64,000 bases of DNA, from the NCBI RefSeq assembly GCF_011045095.1, contig NZ_JAALDL010000003.1:62001-126000 (forward strand), read 5' to 3'. Of this stretch, positions 37,502-47,150 are shown piece after piece. Every line of letters begins with the position of its first letter. Within the stretch, counting starts at the first letter, position 1. Both the position numbers and the translations under genes were made by a program. This DNA is from Grimontia sedimenti (GTDB lineage Bacteria; Pseudomonadota; Gammaproteobacteria; Enterobacterales; Vibrionaceae). The notes beneath the pieces were generated by a model that saw nothing but the letters and a program-made list of their open reading frames with translations, was not told the DNA's origin and searched no databases.

Positions 37502-38725
37502 TCAGTTTTCCAAACGTTCCGCAATCAATTCAATCCAATGTTTCACCGGCACTTGGGCTTTCGAGCCCAAATGCAATTGGCAGCCAATGTTGGCTGTGAC
37601 AATCCCTTCAGGATCCCCTTCACTGAGTGCCTTCATCTTGCGTTTCAAGAGTTGTTGACTCAGCTCTGGTTGGAAGAGGGAGTAGGTGCCGGCCGAACCA
37701 CAACAAAGATGGTCTTCTGACTTACGGGTTTGTTCGACACCTAGTCGCCTCAATACCTCGTAATAGGTTTCCTTGTTTTTCATGCCATGTTGTAACGTGC
37801 AGGGGCAGTGCACGGCAACTCGCTCGTTGCTGGTCTTAAGCGGCAATTGGGTGAGATCTTCCGCGAGTAAGATTTCACTCAAATCCTTGGCTTTTTCCGC
37901 AATAACCAAAGCCCTCTCTCGATAGTAAGGGGATTCGACCAGAAGCTGCGGGTAATCCTTGATAGTGACACCACAGCCTGATGCAGACATGACAATGGCT
38001 TCAGCACCATGTTCGAGATAGCGCCACCAGACATCGATGTTTCGTTTGGCTTGTTGTACGGCGCGTTCATGTTCTGAAAGGTGAAGATTGACTGCGCCAC
38101 AACAGCCTTCCTGAGCCACTTCAATCAGCTCAATCCCCAAATGACTTAACACCGCTTTGGCAGCTTTGACAGTATTGGGCGTAGCGGTTTGCTGCACGCA
38201 GCCTCTGAAGGCAATCATGGTGCGGTTGGTTTTCGTTGCGGAAGGATAGGACTTTAGCGGTTGCTCCGTTGGAATTTGCTCGCGGAAAGTGTCCGGCATG
38301 AGAAACGTAAACTGGCGTGCGAGCCTGAACATTACCTTGTTCCATGAAGCATTGGGTAGGATTCGTGTGACGCCGTAACGTAGTGTTCTATCGCTAAACG
38401 AACGCGGCACAAGCTTTTCAATGTGCTGCTTGCCGATATCCAACAGCTGGCTGTATTCGACGCCGGAGGGACAGGTGGTTTCACAACTTCGGCAAGTCAG
38501 GCACCTATCCAGATGCGTTCGTGTTTTCTCTGTGGCTTCGCCGTTTTCCAGCATTTGTTTGATGAGGTAAATTCGCCCGCGCGGTCCGTCCCGCTCATCG
38601 CTGAGTTCTTGGTAGGTTGGGCAGGTAGCATTGCAGAAGCCGCAATGAACGCATCGGCGTAGGATTTCTTCGGCCTTTTTGCCATCCAGCGTGCTTAGAA
38701 ACTCATCTTTCAGTGATGTCTTCAT
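37502..38725 (-). CDS. glcF: Glycolate oxidase iron-sulfur subunit GlcF
   Basis: A 407-residue protein, same length as E. coli GlcF. Two [4Fe-4S] motifs at the N-terminus (CVHCGFCNATCP about 22-33; CLTCRSCETTCP about 74-85) and two CCG domains (GCVQQT...EGCCGAVNLHLS; CPCTLQHG...DHLCCGSAG). It carries electrons from the GlcD flavin toward the quinone pool at the inner membrane. It overlaps glcE by four bases (ATGA) and has GGGAG upstream. Last gene of glcDEF. Confidence 0.96.
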   Translation of the reverse strand: MKTSLKDEFLSTLDGKKAEEILRRCVHCGFCNATCPTYQELSDERDGPRGRIYLIKQMLENGEATEKTRTHLDRCLTCRSCETTCPSGVEYSQLLDIGKQHIEKLVPRSFSDRTLRYGVTRILPNASWNKVMFRLARQFTFLMPDTFREQIPTEQPLKSYPSATKTNRTMIAFRGCVQQTATPNTVKAAKAVLSHLGIELIEVAQEGCCGAVNLHLSEHERAVQQAKRNIDVWWRYLEHGAEAIVMSASGCGVTIKDYPQLLVESPYYRERALVIAEKAKDLSEILLAEDLTQLPLKTSNERVAVHCPCTLQHGMKNKETYYEVLRRLGVEQTRKSEDHLCCGSAGTYSLFQPELSQQLLKRKMKALSEGDPEGIVTANIGCQLHLGSKAQVPVKHWIELIAERLEN

Positions 38726-39816
38726 TGGCTATTGTCTCCCTGAGCTTCATCTCGCCCTAACCATGAATACATGCGGCCGGGATTAAACAGACTGTGTGGG
38801 TCAAAAGCCATTTTCAGGTTCTGGTGTATGCGTTTGGCTGTGTCCGACGGCGGATGAAAACACTCGGCATGACGATCAATGGGACGATAACAAGCGGCAT
38901 GTCCACCTTGCAGAGCAGCAAGATTGGCGAGGGTGGAGAGTGATTGGTCCAAATAGACCCATCGGACGCCACCTGCCCAGTCGATCAGTGTATCGCCCAA
39001 TTGCTCATAGTGCGGTGCGGCGGGAGAGAGGGAGAGCCGATATAACGGCTGCGCACGATGAGAAAAAAATGGGTGACGGAAATTTCTGATGGACCGCCAG
39101 AACAAATCCTGATTTTCCAGCCGTTCTCCACCAAGCGTTTCTATGCTGTGATTGATAGCCAGTTGACTGCCGGAAAGCCGGATGAAGAGTTGGCCTGAAC
39201 ACCAAGCAATGGCCGACAAAGGAAGTGCCGATACCGAAAGATCGCGCATTCGCCCGATAGCAGAGGGCGCATCACATTCAAACACCAGGGTGGTGGTGCT
39301 TTCTGATTTTGGACGCACACGCAGACTGACTTCAGTGACAATGCCAAACGCACCAAACGCCCCGGCTTGCAGTCTGGAAACATCGTAACCAGCGACGTTT
39401 TTCATCACTTGTCCGCCAAAGCGAAGATGTTCCCCGTAGCCATTGATGAGTTTCACCCCCAGTATGGCATCGCGCAGTGAGCCCCAAAAAGGGCGTGAAG
39501 CACCGCTGATGCCAGCAGCAACAGAACCTCCGAGCGTGGCTTTGCCGTTAAAGGCCGGTGGTTCACCCACTAAGGTCTGGTTGTTATTCGCCAGCAGTGC
39601 CTGGATCTCTGCAATGGTCGTGCCCGCACGGGCGGTAATCACAAGCTCGCTCGGGCGATAGGAAATCACGCCTGTATGGTTTTTCAGGGAAACTGCCTGA
39701 CCGAAAGGCTGACGGCCGATGAAATGTTTTGTATTTCCGCCAATCAAATTTAATGCTGTTTTATCCGCTATCGCATCGTTGACCTGTTCAATCAGGTTGG
39801 AGGTGATATCAGCCAT
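38722..39816 (-). CDS. glcE: Glycolate oxidase FAD-binding subunit GlcE
   Basis: A 364-residue FAD_binding_4 protein (E. coli GlcE 350). Visible: NLIGGNTKHFIGR start, TVGEPPAFNGKATLGGSVAAGISG-like flavin loop (here LVGEPPAFNGKATLGGSVAAG), VKLINGYGEHLRFGGQVMKNVAGYDVSRL. It forms the membrane-associated enzyme with GlcD and GlcF that oxidises glycolate to glyoxylate. Overlaps glcD by eight bases and glcF by four. Confidence 0.95.
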   Translation of the reverse strand: MADITSNLIEQVNDAIADKTALNLIGGNTKHFIGRQPFGQAVSLKNHTGVISYRPSELVITARAGTTIAEIQALLANNNQTLVGEPPAFNGKATLGGSVAAGISGASRPFWGSLRDAILGVKLINGYGEHLRFGGQVMKNVAGYDVSRLQAGAFGAFGIVTEVSLRVRPKSESTTTLVFECDAPSAIGRMRDLSVSALPLSAIAWCSGQLFIRLSGSQLAINHSIETLGGERLENQDLFWRSIRNFRHPFFSHRAQPLYRLSLSPAAPHYEQLGDTLIDWAGGVRWVYLDQSLSTLANLAALQGGHAACYRPIDRHAECFHPPSDTAKRIHQNLKMAFDPHSLFNPGRMYSWLGRDEAQGDNSQ

Positions 39817-41251
39817 TTGAGCTCCCCTCCGTATTGTGAGAGTGGATAAGCGTTTTGTGTTCCTGACAATGCTTTGGCTCGGGAATTCCTTTGCCGGGAT
39901 TGAGCAATCCTTCCGCGTCCCAGGCTGCTTTTACGCGATGAAACTGCGCTAACTCAGCGTCATTAAACTGGTGGTGCATCTGGTTGATTTTCTCTACGCC
40001 AACACCATGCTCCCCAGTGATACAGCCGCCGGCTTCCACACAAATTCTGAGTATCTCCGCGCCGAATTCTTCGGTCTTTTCAAGTTCCCCCTGCACATTG
40101 GCATCAAACAGAATCAAAGGGTGGAGGTTACCGTCCCCTGCATGAAAGACATTGGCGACGCGTAGGCCATAGAATCGTGAAAGCTGGTGGATTTGATTTA
40201 GCACGCTGGCAAGTTCACTGCGCGGAATGGTGCCATCCATACAGTAATAATCAGGTGAAATACGCCCTACAGCAGGGAATGCAGATTTGCGGCCCTTCCA
40301 CATTCTTGCCCGTTCATCTTCGCTTTCCGAGATCTTGAGAGTTGTTGCACCTGCCTGCTGCAATATTTGCTGAGTTTGTAAAAGCTGGTGATTCACATCT
40401 TCTTCGCTGCCATCCAGCTCGCAAAGCAACAGGGCATCGGCCTCTTTGGGATAACCCGCTTTGGCAAAGTCTTCAGCGGCGGAAATGGCGTAAGCATCCA
40501 TCATTTCTAAACCAGCGGGAATAATGCCGTTGGCGATGATATCGTTCACTGCATTTGCAGCGTTTTCCACCGAATCAAAACCAGCAAGGATCACGCGGGC
40601 CACGTCGGGCAGAGGAAGTAAGCGCACGGTGATTTCAGTGACTATGCCTAACATGCCTTCAGAGCCAGTCATTAAAGCCATCAAATCGAAACCGGGTAAG
40701 TCATACGCAGCGCCGCCTAAAACCAGTTTTTCGCCTTCGACGGTGACGACCACAGCAGACACCACATTGTGGACGGTTAAGCCATATTTCAGGCAATGCA
40801 CACCGCCTGCGTTTTCGGCGACGTTCCCGCCAATTGAGCAAGCTATCTGGGAAGAAGGGTCAGGCGCATAATACAAACCTTCAAGGCTGGCTTGTTCTGA
40901 TATAGCCAGGTTACGAACGCCGGGTTGAACCACGGCTAGTGAGGTGGTTTTGTCGATATCCAGTATTTGATTGAGTCTGGCGAGGGAAAGCAGCAGGCCG
41001 TCGCTTAGCGGTAAGGCGCCAGCAGAAAGGCCGGTTCCTGCACCTCGGACGACGACGTTGATCTTGTGCTTGTAGCAGAGCGACATGACCGCCATGACTT
41101 CTTCTGTCGATGCAGGAAGCACGACACACACTGGTATTTCGGTATAGACCGAGAGGCCATCACATTCATAGGGGCGCATGGTTTCTTCGTCGGTAATGAC
41201 AAATTTGCTGCCGACAATGCCTTCTAGTGCTGTGATGACTTCCCTTTTCAT
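39809..41251 (-). CDS. glcD: Glycolate oxidase catalytic subunit GlcD
   Basis: A 480-residue FAD-linked oxidase (E. coli 499). FAD motifs VRGAGTGLSAGALP and CSIGGNVAENAGGVHCLKYG near residues 70-150, C-terminal FHAGDGNLHPLILFD and GGCITGEHGVGVEK (substrate/flavin histidines). It oxidises glycolate (and often lactate) using the GlcF centres. AAGGAAAC precedes the ATG. The LysR gene upstream on the same strand is a candidate regulator. No glcB, glcA or GntR-type glcC is next to it. Confidence 0.96.
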   Translation of the reverse strand: MKREVITALEGIVGSKFVITDEETMRPYECDGLSVYTEIPVCVVLPASTEEVMAVMSLCYKHKINVVVRGAGTGLSAGALPLSDGLLLSLARLNQILDIDKTTSLAVVQPGVRNLAISEQASLEGLYYAPDPSSQIACSIGGNVAENAGGVHCLKYGLTVHNVVSAVVVTVEGEKLVLGGAAYDLPGFDLMALMTGSEGMLGIVTEITVRLLPLPDVARVILAGFDSVENAANAVNDIIANGIIPAGLEMMDAYAISAAEDFAKAGYPKEADALLLCELDGSEEDVNHQLLQTQQILQQAGATTLKISESEDERARMWKGRKSAFPAVGRISPDYYCMDGTIPRSELASVLNQIHQLSRFYGLRVANVFHAGDGNLHPLILFDANVQGELEKTEEFGAEILRICVEAGGCITGEHGVGVEKINQMHHQFNDAELAQFHRVKAAWDAEGLLNPGKGIPEPKHCQEHKTLIHSHNTEGSSNG

Positions 41252-41373
41252 GTTTCCTTCCCTGAAAACAATCCACGCTATTTAACAATAGGTGAGTACT
41301 TGTGTCTGCTTCCTATCCATTGAGCCTAGTGTGAGGGCTGCCGTCCAGTTTGAACGAAGAATGAGAGCGCAAT

Positions 41374-42288
41374 TCACTTTTGCCAAGAAAGATCGGTGCT
41401 GCTTACTTCCGGAGGTAGGGGGATGGATTGGTTTTCGCACCAATGACTTTTCAGGTGATTAGTAAATGCTTTTACCAGACCGTTGTTGATTTGAGAACGG
41501 TGATAAACCAACCATAAATCCCAAGTGGGGAGTGTTTCTTCAACGTCGATGGCTTCAAGGTAGGGATCATTTTCCACCACGAAATCTGGCAACAATCCAA
41601 TGCCTGTCCCGGTGCGAATCAATTCCGCCGCGCTCATATAGCTGTCGACTTTGATTTGGCTTTGGCTCTCTGATTTTTGTTCCCCTAGCCAACGTTCAGC
41701 AGGAAGGTGGGAAAACGCGTCGTTCAGGCAAATCCAGTTCGCATGGGAAGGAGAGTTCACTCCCGCGCATTTCGCCAGTTGGAACTGAAAGTGACTGAGC
41801 TTTACGCCAACCAGCGACTCATCGGGAGAGGTGGTGGCACGAATGGCGAGATCTGTGCTGGCAAGCCGTAAATCTGCATTCATCGCGCTGACTTTAATAT
41901 CGAATTGAATGCCGGGATTGGAGACGGAAAGATCTCCTACGATACGCGACAGGCTCTGCAAGGCGATATCGCAGCAACTGAGTGACAGGACGCCAGCGAG
42001 GTCATCTTTCTTCTGTTTAATCCAGAACATGATGTCGTTGGCGCGTTCATCCATTTCCCTGACAAAGCCACCCAACTGCTCTCCATTTTTGGTAAATGCG
42101 ATGCCATTAGACCGCCTTCGGATTAACGGGACACCGACGATATCTTCGAGACGCGAAATTCTGCGGCACACTGTGGAATGACTGATGCTCAATCGTCTTG
42201 ATGCGCCCGATAACGATCCTTCGCACACGACAGCGTTATAGATTTTCAGGTCATTCCATAATGGGTCTGCATTCTTGCAATTCTGCAT
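41374..42288 (-). CDS. LysR-family regulator
   Basis: A 304-residue LTTR: winged helix with IYNAVVCEGSLSGASRRLSISHSTVCRRISRLE (motif SISHSTVCRRI) and an effector domain (DLAIRATTSPDESLVG; TGIGLLPDFVVEND). GGAGG eight bases before ATG 42288 rules out the two upstream Met codons. Lies upstream of glcDEF on the same strand with a 122-base gap, so it may control glycolate use, although E. coli uses the GntR-type GlcC for this. Confidence 0.88.
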   Translation of the reverse strand: MQNCKNADPLWNDLKIYNAVVCEGSLSGASRRLSISHSTVCRRISRLEDIVGVPLIRRRSNGIAFTKNGEQLGGFVREMDERANDIMFWIKQKKDDLAGVLSLSCCDIALQSLSRIVGDLSVSNPGIQFDIKVSAMNADLRLASTDLAIRATTSPDESLVGVKLSHFQFQLAKCAGVNSPSHANWICLNDAFSHLPAERWLGEQKSESQSQIKVDSYMSAAELIRTGTGIGLLPDFVVENDPYLEAIDVEETLPTWDLWLVYHRSQINNGLVKAFTNHLKSHWCENQSIPLPPEVSSTDLSWQK

Positions 42289-42447
42289 TGCACTAACCTC
42301 CATGTTCGAACGCATATTTTCGACTTACAGTGATGAAACCTCAATCATCCATTGGAAGGAGCTTTGGATATGAAACTGTGTACTCTGGGTTGATTGGGTG
42401 TAGTCAATTGATAACATGAGCGCATTAGTCATTTATCCGGGCTCGCC

Positions 42448-43608
42448 ATGCTTACCACGCTTTCCATTGCCAACTACCGCTCCATCCAGTCTCTCACTAT
42501 CCCCCTCGGGCCGTTAAATCTGATCACCGGGCCGAACGGCAGTGGCAAATCGAACTTGTACAAGGCGCTTCGGTTGCTGGCGAAAACTGCATCCGGGGGC
42601 GTGGTCAACTCGCTTGCGGAAGAAGGGGGATTGCAATCGACCTTCTGGGCAGGTCCCGAAGAAATCTCTGAGGCGATGCGCCGTGGGGATGTCGAAGTGG
42701 AGCCAGTGGTACGTAAAGATGTGATAAGGTTAAAACTTGGGTTCTCGAGTGAAACCTTTGGGTATACGATTTCGCTTGGATTACCTGAACCCCAGCAAAG
42801 TGCATTTTGTTTCGATCCCGAAATCAAGCGTGAATGCATTTTCAATGGCCCGTACTATCGTCCAGCCAGCTCTCTGGTAGAGCGAAAAGGTAACATGGTT
42901 AGAATTCGCAATGGACGTAGCTGGGAAGTGGCCTCCCAGCATATACCTAGTTATGACAGCATGTTTGATGCTCATGCTGATCCAAGCTCTGCTGCCGAAG
43001 TTTTTCATACCCGCGAAATGATTCGGAGCTGGCGGTTTTACGATCATTTCCGCACAGACGCCGATGCACCTGCAAGGAAACCTCAGTTAGGCACCCGAAC
43101 GCCGGTGCTTCATCACGATGGAAGGGATGTTGCTGCCGCACTTCAAACCGTTATCGAAATCGGTGACAAGGAAGCGCTAGACCGTGCCATCGAAGATGCA
43201 TTTCCAGGTTGTAAGCTGCGTGTGGTGACTAAGGATGATGGTCGTTTTTCCATCGAATTCTACCAGAAAGGCTTGTTGCGTCCCTTGAGTGGTGCCGAGC
43301 TTTCTGACGGAACATTGCGATTCGTGCTTTGGGTCGCTGCATTGCTGACGCCAAGGCCACCAGCGCTGATGGTGCTCAACGAACCGGAAACCAGTCTGCA
43401 TCCTGATCTTTTGCCTGCGCTTGCAAGACTGATCACCCACGCCTCACAGCATTCGCAGGTTTGGGTGATTTCCCATGCGAACCGCTTGATCAATGCCCTG
43501 AACCAGCATCCAGATTGTCATGCCATCGAGCTGGAAAAAATCTTGGGCCAAACCGAAGTGCAAGGTCAGGGATTGTTAGACACACCAAACTGGTACTGGC
43601 CAGATTAA
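42448..43608 (+). CDS. Orphan AAA_21/RecF-like ATPase
   Basis: A 386-residue SMC-like ABC ATPase: Walker A GPNGSGKSN at 28-36, ABC-signature-like LSDGTLRFV near 290, Walker B ALMVLNEPETSLHPD near 310, and H-loop WVISHANRLI near 345. The arm between is short, without a long coiled coil. Proteins of this type occur alone in many bacteria and, with nuclease partners, in defence systems (OLD, Septu, Gabija); no TOPRIM domain or nuclease gene is present. Function unknown. Confidence 0.8.
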   Translation: MLTTLSIANYRSIQSLTIPLGPLNLITGPNGSGKSNLYKALRLLAKTASGGVVNSLAEEGGLQSTFWAGPEEISEAMRRGDVEVEPVVRKDVIRLKLGFSSETFGYTISLGLPEPQQSAFCFDPEIKRECIFNGPYYRPASSLVERKGNMVRIRNGRSWEVASQHIPSYDSMFDAHADPSSAAEVFHTREMIRSWRFYDHFRTDADAPARKPQLGTRTPVLHHDGRDVAAALQTVIEIGDKEALDRAIEDAFPGCKLRVVTKDDGRFSIEFYQKGLLRPLSGAELSDGTLRFVLWVAALLTPRPPALMVLNEPETSLHPDLLPALARLITHASQHSQVWVISHANRLINALNQHPDCHAIELEKILGQTEVQGQGLLDTPNWYWPD

Positions 43609-43886
43609 TAGAAGCGCATCGAAGGTAATGAGCATCCGATTTTGTATGGTATCTGCTATAAAAGCGTGATGAGTCGCAAAAAAATTCGGAGAAAATATTC
43701 CTTATATTTCATATAGAACTGCTGGTTGTCTAAGTTTTTGTCCAAAAAGGTATGCAATGCTGTATGTCTTGTTAAAAGTTTGCGTCTATAATTAACAAGC
43801 TTTGCTGCTGTTGGCTTGGCGGAGTGCAAACCGTGTGGGAGAGTCGCGGGTTGCTAAAGCCGTACTATTAGAAAAGGAATGTGATA
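43609..43886 (+). promoter_or_regulatory. Promoter and leader of a 28-codon gene
   Basis: No other gene in this gap. TATAAT at 43787-43792 is a perfect -10 box; the -35 is weak. A transcript from about 43799 would have a leader near 88 bases with pairing potential, including GCAAACCG (43826-43833) with CGGGTTGC (43848-43855, one mismatch), and a terminator at 44003-44036. The whole RNA would be about 240 bases. Confidence 0.45.
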
Positions 43887-43973
43887 ATGCGGATTCCGTT
43901 CATCATTAAGATCATGTTTCCAATTTTGCTGCTGATGGGCTTAATGGCTAGCCCTGTTCTTTCTGCGTTTTAG
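43887..43973 (+). CDS. 28-residue hydrophobic small protein
   Basis: ATG at 43887 follows AAAAGGAATGTGATA (AAGGA eight bases before) and the frame ends at TAG 43971-43973. The product starts MRIPFIIKIMFP, has a hydrophobic core ILLLMGLMASPVLS and ends in Ala-Phe; it could be a single-helix membrane peptide or a bare signal-like peptide. Promoter, ribosome site and a strong terminator all fit one dedicated transcript. It may also be a leader peptide in a regulatory RNA. No family recognised. Confidence 0.5.
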   Translation: MRIPFIIKIMFPILLLMGLMASPVLSAF

Positions 43974-44002
43974 CTTTTGCGGATACGATTCAACCATTGA
44001 AG

Positions 44003-44036
44003 AAAAAAACAGCCACCGGGAGGTGGCTGTTTTTTT
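44003..44036. terminator. Bidirectional terminator
   Basis: CAGCCACC-GGGA-GGTGGCTG flanked by A7 and T8, ending the small-protein transcript and the converging RND operon. Confidence 0.92.
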
Positions 44037-44052
44037 ATGCCTACTGTTCACC

Positions 44053-47000
44053 TTATGCCTCAGTGGGTTCCAGAGAGTTGGGTTTGTCTAAAGGGCGAAA
44101 CGCAACTGCAATCCTGAATGCTGCTGGCACGAAGTAGAATGACAACAGGGTTGTCAGCAATGTGCCGCCTGCAATGGCGATAGCGAAAGGTGGCCAGAAG
44201 CCACCGCCAGCCAGGATTAACGGCAGGAAACCGCCAATTGTTGTGATGGTCGTGGAGGTTATGTGTCGGCCACAACTGCTTACCGCTTCAACAATGGCTT
44301 CTCGTTTCCCCGATTTGGCCTCTGGGCAGGATTTTAGCTCTGCCAGAATCACTATCGAGGCGTTGATCGCCAGACCGACCAAACCAAGTAATCCAATGAT
44401 CACCGTAAAGCCAAATGGGTAGCCAAACACCCAAACCGACAACAGACCCAAACCTGCAGCCTGAACGCCGACCAAGAAAATAATCCCACTCAGACGGAAT
44501 GAATTGAACGAGACCACGACGACCGCAATTAATAGGGTGATAACGATGGTGAGATTGGCCAAAAGCTGATTGACGGAATCGTTCCGCTCAGCAGATTCGC
44601 CACCAAATTCGAGGCGATAACCCGGCGGTAAACGCAGGTCAGCGTTTTCCAGTTTCTCAGTAAAAGCGTTCAATGCAGTTTGGGGTAGCACGCCGGCAGT
44701 GATGTAACCTTCAATCACATTGACACGTTCACCATTGCGGTGGGGAATGGCACCACGGCTAGGCTCGATCGCCAAATCTGCAATGGCGGTGATAGGCAAG
44801 TCAGCCTGACCTTCACTGCCAGCCAAAGGCAATCTCAGTTTGTTCAATTCGTTGATGCTGGTGCGTGAGTCATCAGCGACGCGCACACGGACAGGAATGG
44901 ATTCAGTTTCTTCGACGACGCTTCCCTGAACAATGCCCGACATGGAGGCATTAAGCAGCATGGCAATATCACTGAGTGACATGCCTGTGAGTTGACTGGC
45001 TTCTTCATTCACCTTAACGGCGATCTTAGGGGTGCCAGGTTGCAGGGTTTCGCGGGTGTTAATGACATCAGGTGTGGAAGCCATCAGCAGGCGAATGTTC
45101 TCACTGATATCCCGAAGACGGTCAAGGTTCGGGCCATACACACGCACTTCCAGTGGCGCATTGAAAGGAGGGCCTTGCTCCAGCTTTCTCACCAGAATTT
45201 GCGCGTGGGGAAATTGCTCGGAAAGTTGCCCCTGAAGTAATGGGATCATGTCATTCGCGGCACGGAAGTCTTCGGCTTTCACCATGGCTTGCGCGAAATT
45301 AGGCGCGCCACGTTGGCGTCCCATCATGTTGTAGTAAAACGATGGGAAGTTCTCACCAACCACCCAGCCTACTTGCTCAACGCCTTCGGTTTCTTCTAGC
45401 AGCGCTTCAATCTGTCGCGTGGTTTCTAATGTTGCATTAATACTCGCTTGAGGAGACAGGAACACCTGAATCTCAAACATATCTCTGTCTGATGGTGGGA
45501 AGAATTGTTCGGTGAGCTGACCAGCAGCCCAAAAGCCGGAAAATGGCACCATAAACACAATTGGGATCGCAAGCCACGGGAACCTAACCGCGGCTCGGAC
45601 TGACGCGCGGAAAGCCTCACTTAACCAAGGAATGGTCAAGCCTGATTGATACCAATGGTTGTGGCTTTCGCCAGAAGGCAACCAGCGCGCAGCAAAGCCC
45701 GACACCAGAAAATGCGAAACGATATAGGAGCCAATCAGCGAGAAGCTGACGGTAATGGCAATCGCGCCGACGAATTCACCTGCAGGCCCCGGCATGAGGA
45801 AGATGGGCGCAAAGGCGAGGATCGTCGTCAATGTCGAACCCAGCAGCGGTAACCAAAGGTGTTTGATGGCGTTCACTGCCGCTTCCAGTCGCTTCACACC
45901 TTGTTGGCGGTAATGCTGGATAGTATCGACCATGACAATGGCGTTATCGACCATGATGCCGAGTGACACGATAAGACCCGTGACAGACATCTGGTTTATA
46001 GGCAAGCCCGTAAAGCTCATTAATGCCAGCGTAAAAGCAGAGGCGATGGGTAGGGACAGGGCAACCAAAATCGCAGATCGAAAGCCCAAAGTGATAAACA
46101 GCACAATTAATACCAGCCCGAAACCGAGCAGTAAGCTATCGACCAACTCTGACAGTCGGGTTTCGGTGTATTTTGCCTGCTTGAAAATGGGTTTGATGCT
46201 GATGTTGGAGGGGAGATCTGCTCGGAATCCGTCGATAAGTGCATCGGCAGACGCCGTCCAGTTATCAACCCGAATCGTTCCTTGCATCCGTGCAGAAACC
46301 AATACCGCGGGTTTGCCATCAATCAGTGCAATTTGTTTGAGTGGCAAAGCCTGCGCCCGCACAACGGAAGCGACATCTTCCAACCGGACAAGAAAGCCAT
46401 TCTCATCAATCGCGACAGGAACACGCTTTACCCGATCAACTGAGTCGAGTTCGCCTGCGACTTCCAGTTGGAAGCGGTTACGTTCATTGTGAAGTTCACC
46501 TGCCGCGTTTTTAGCATCGGCTGCTGAAATGGCGTTCGAGATGGAAAGGGCAGATTGCCCAAGCACACTGGCAGATGCCACGTCGAGAGTAACGAGAATC
46601 TCTTCGTCCGGCGCACCGTGGGTTTCCACAAATTCGGTACCAGCAAGGTTTCGCCAACGTTTGGCAAGCTCTTTGGCATAACGGCCGAGGATCAGTGGGT
46701 CAACATCGCTATCGTCATCCCACTGCAGGGCAGTGATGTAGGTGAAAGCATTAGAATGATCATTGTCGAAGGCGGGTTCTTGAGCGCCGGAAGGCAGGTT
46801 AGGCGACGCATCTCCAATTTTGTCACGTACCTTTGACCAAACCGGTTCAGTTTCGGTGAGCTCGTCATGAAGTTCTATCGTGATGACAGAAATACCAGGG
46901 CGCGACTGGGATTCAATCAACTTAATTTCATCGAGTGCACGTAGCTCGTTTTCAAGCTCCTCTGTGACCAAGGCTTCTACACGCTCTGCACTGGCGCCAG

Positions 47001-47145
47001 GATAAGCCGTCGTAATCGTTGCCCAGCGATTGATGAGTGCAGGGTCTTCTGCGCGGGGAAGAGTAGAGAGCGCTGAAAGCCCTGAAACCAACAACAGGAC
47101 AGTAAACAGGACCAATAATCGGGTGTTTTTGAGTAACTTTTCCAT
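44053..47145 (-). CDS. RND efflux pump inner-membrane permease
   Basis: A 1030-residue RND transporter with the usual twelve helices and two large periplasmic loops. TM1 near residues 10-28; RND core motifs GLIVSLGIMVDNAIVMVDTI (TM4 Asp pair) and AFAPIFLMPG; second repeat GLLGLVGLAINASIVILAE. It should form a tripartite pump with the adjacent membrane-fusion protein and a TolC-type channel encoded elsewhere. The HAE-type sequence with RAEDP near residue 32 suggests organic substrates, but this cannot be fixed. Starts five bases after the MFP stop. Confidence 0.95.
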   Translation of the reverse strand: MEKLLKNTRLLVLFTVLLLVSGLSALSTLPRAEDPALINRWATITTAYPGASAERVEALVTEELENELRALDEIKLIESQSRPGISVITIELHDELTETEPVWSKVRDKIGDASPNLPSGAQEPAFDNDHSNAFTYITALQWDDDSDVDPLILGRYAKELAKRWRNLAGTEFVETHGAPDEEILVTLDVASASVLGQSALSISNAISAADAKNAAGELHNERNRFQLEVAGELDSVDRVKRVPVAIDENGFLVRLEDVASVVRAQALPLKQIALIDGKPAVLVSARMQGTIRVDNWTASADALIDGFRADLPSNISIKPIFKQAKYTETRLSELVDSLLLGFGLVLIVLFITLGFRSAILVALSLPIASAFTLALMSFTGLPINQMSVTGLIVSLGIMVDNAIVMVDTIQHYRQQGVKRLEAAVNAIKHLWLPLLGSTLTTILAFAPIFLMPGPAGEFVGAIAITVSFSLIGSYIVSHFLVSGFAARWLPSGESHNHWYQSGLTIPWLSEAFRASVRAAVRFPWLAIPIVFMVPFSGFWAAGQLTEQFFPPSDRDMFEIQVFLSPQASINATLETTRQIEALLEETEGVEQVGWVVGENFPSFYYNMMGRQRGAPNFAQAMVKAEDFRAANDMIPLLQGQLSEQFPHAQILVRKLEQGPPFNAPLEVRVYGPNLDRLRDISENIRLLMASTPDVINTRETLQPGTPKIAVKVNEEASQLTGMSLSDIAMLLNASMSGIVQGSVVEETESIPVRVRVADDSRTSINELNKLRLPLAGSEGQADLPITAIADLAIEPSRGAIPHRNGERVNVIEGYITAGVLPQTALNAFTEKLENADLRLPPGYRLEFGGESAERNDSVNQLLANLTIVITLLIAVVVVSFNSFRLSGIIFLVGVQAAGLGLLSVWVFGYPFGFTVIIGLLGLVGLAINASIVILAELKSCPEAKSGKREAIVEAVSSCGRHITSTTITTIGGFLPLILAGGGFWPPFAIAIAGGTLLTTLLSFYFVPAAFRIAVAFRPLDKPNSLEPTEA

Positions 47146-47150
47146 GGAAG

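Noticed and set aside
45932-46492. 186-codon plus-strand frame opposite the RND permease gene
   Set aside because: Antisense shadow with Ser/Arg-rich translation; the RND gene is intact.
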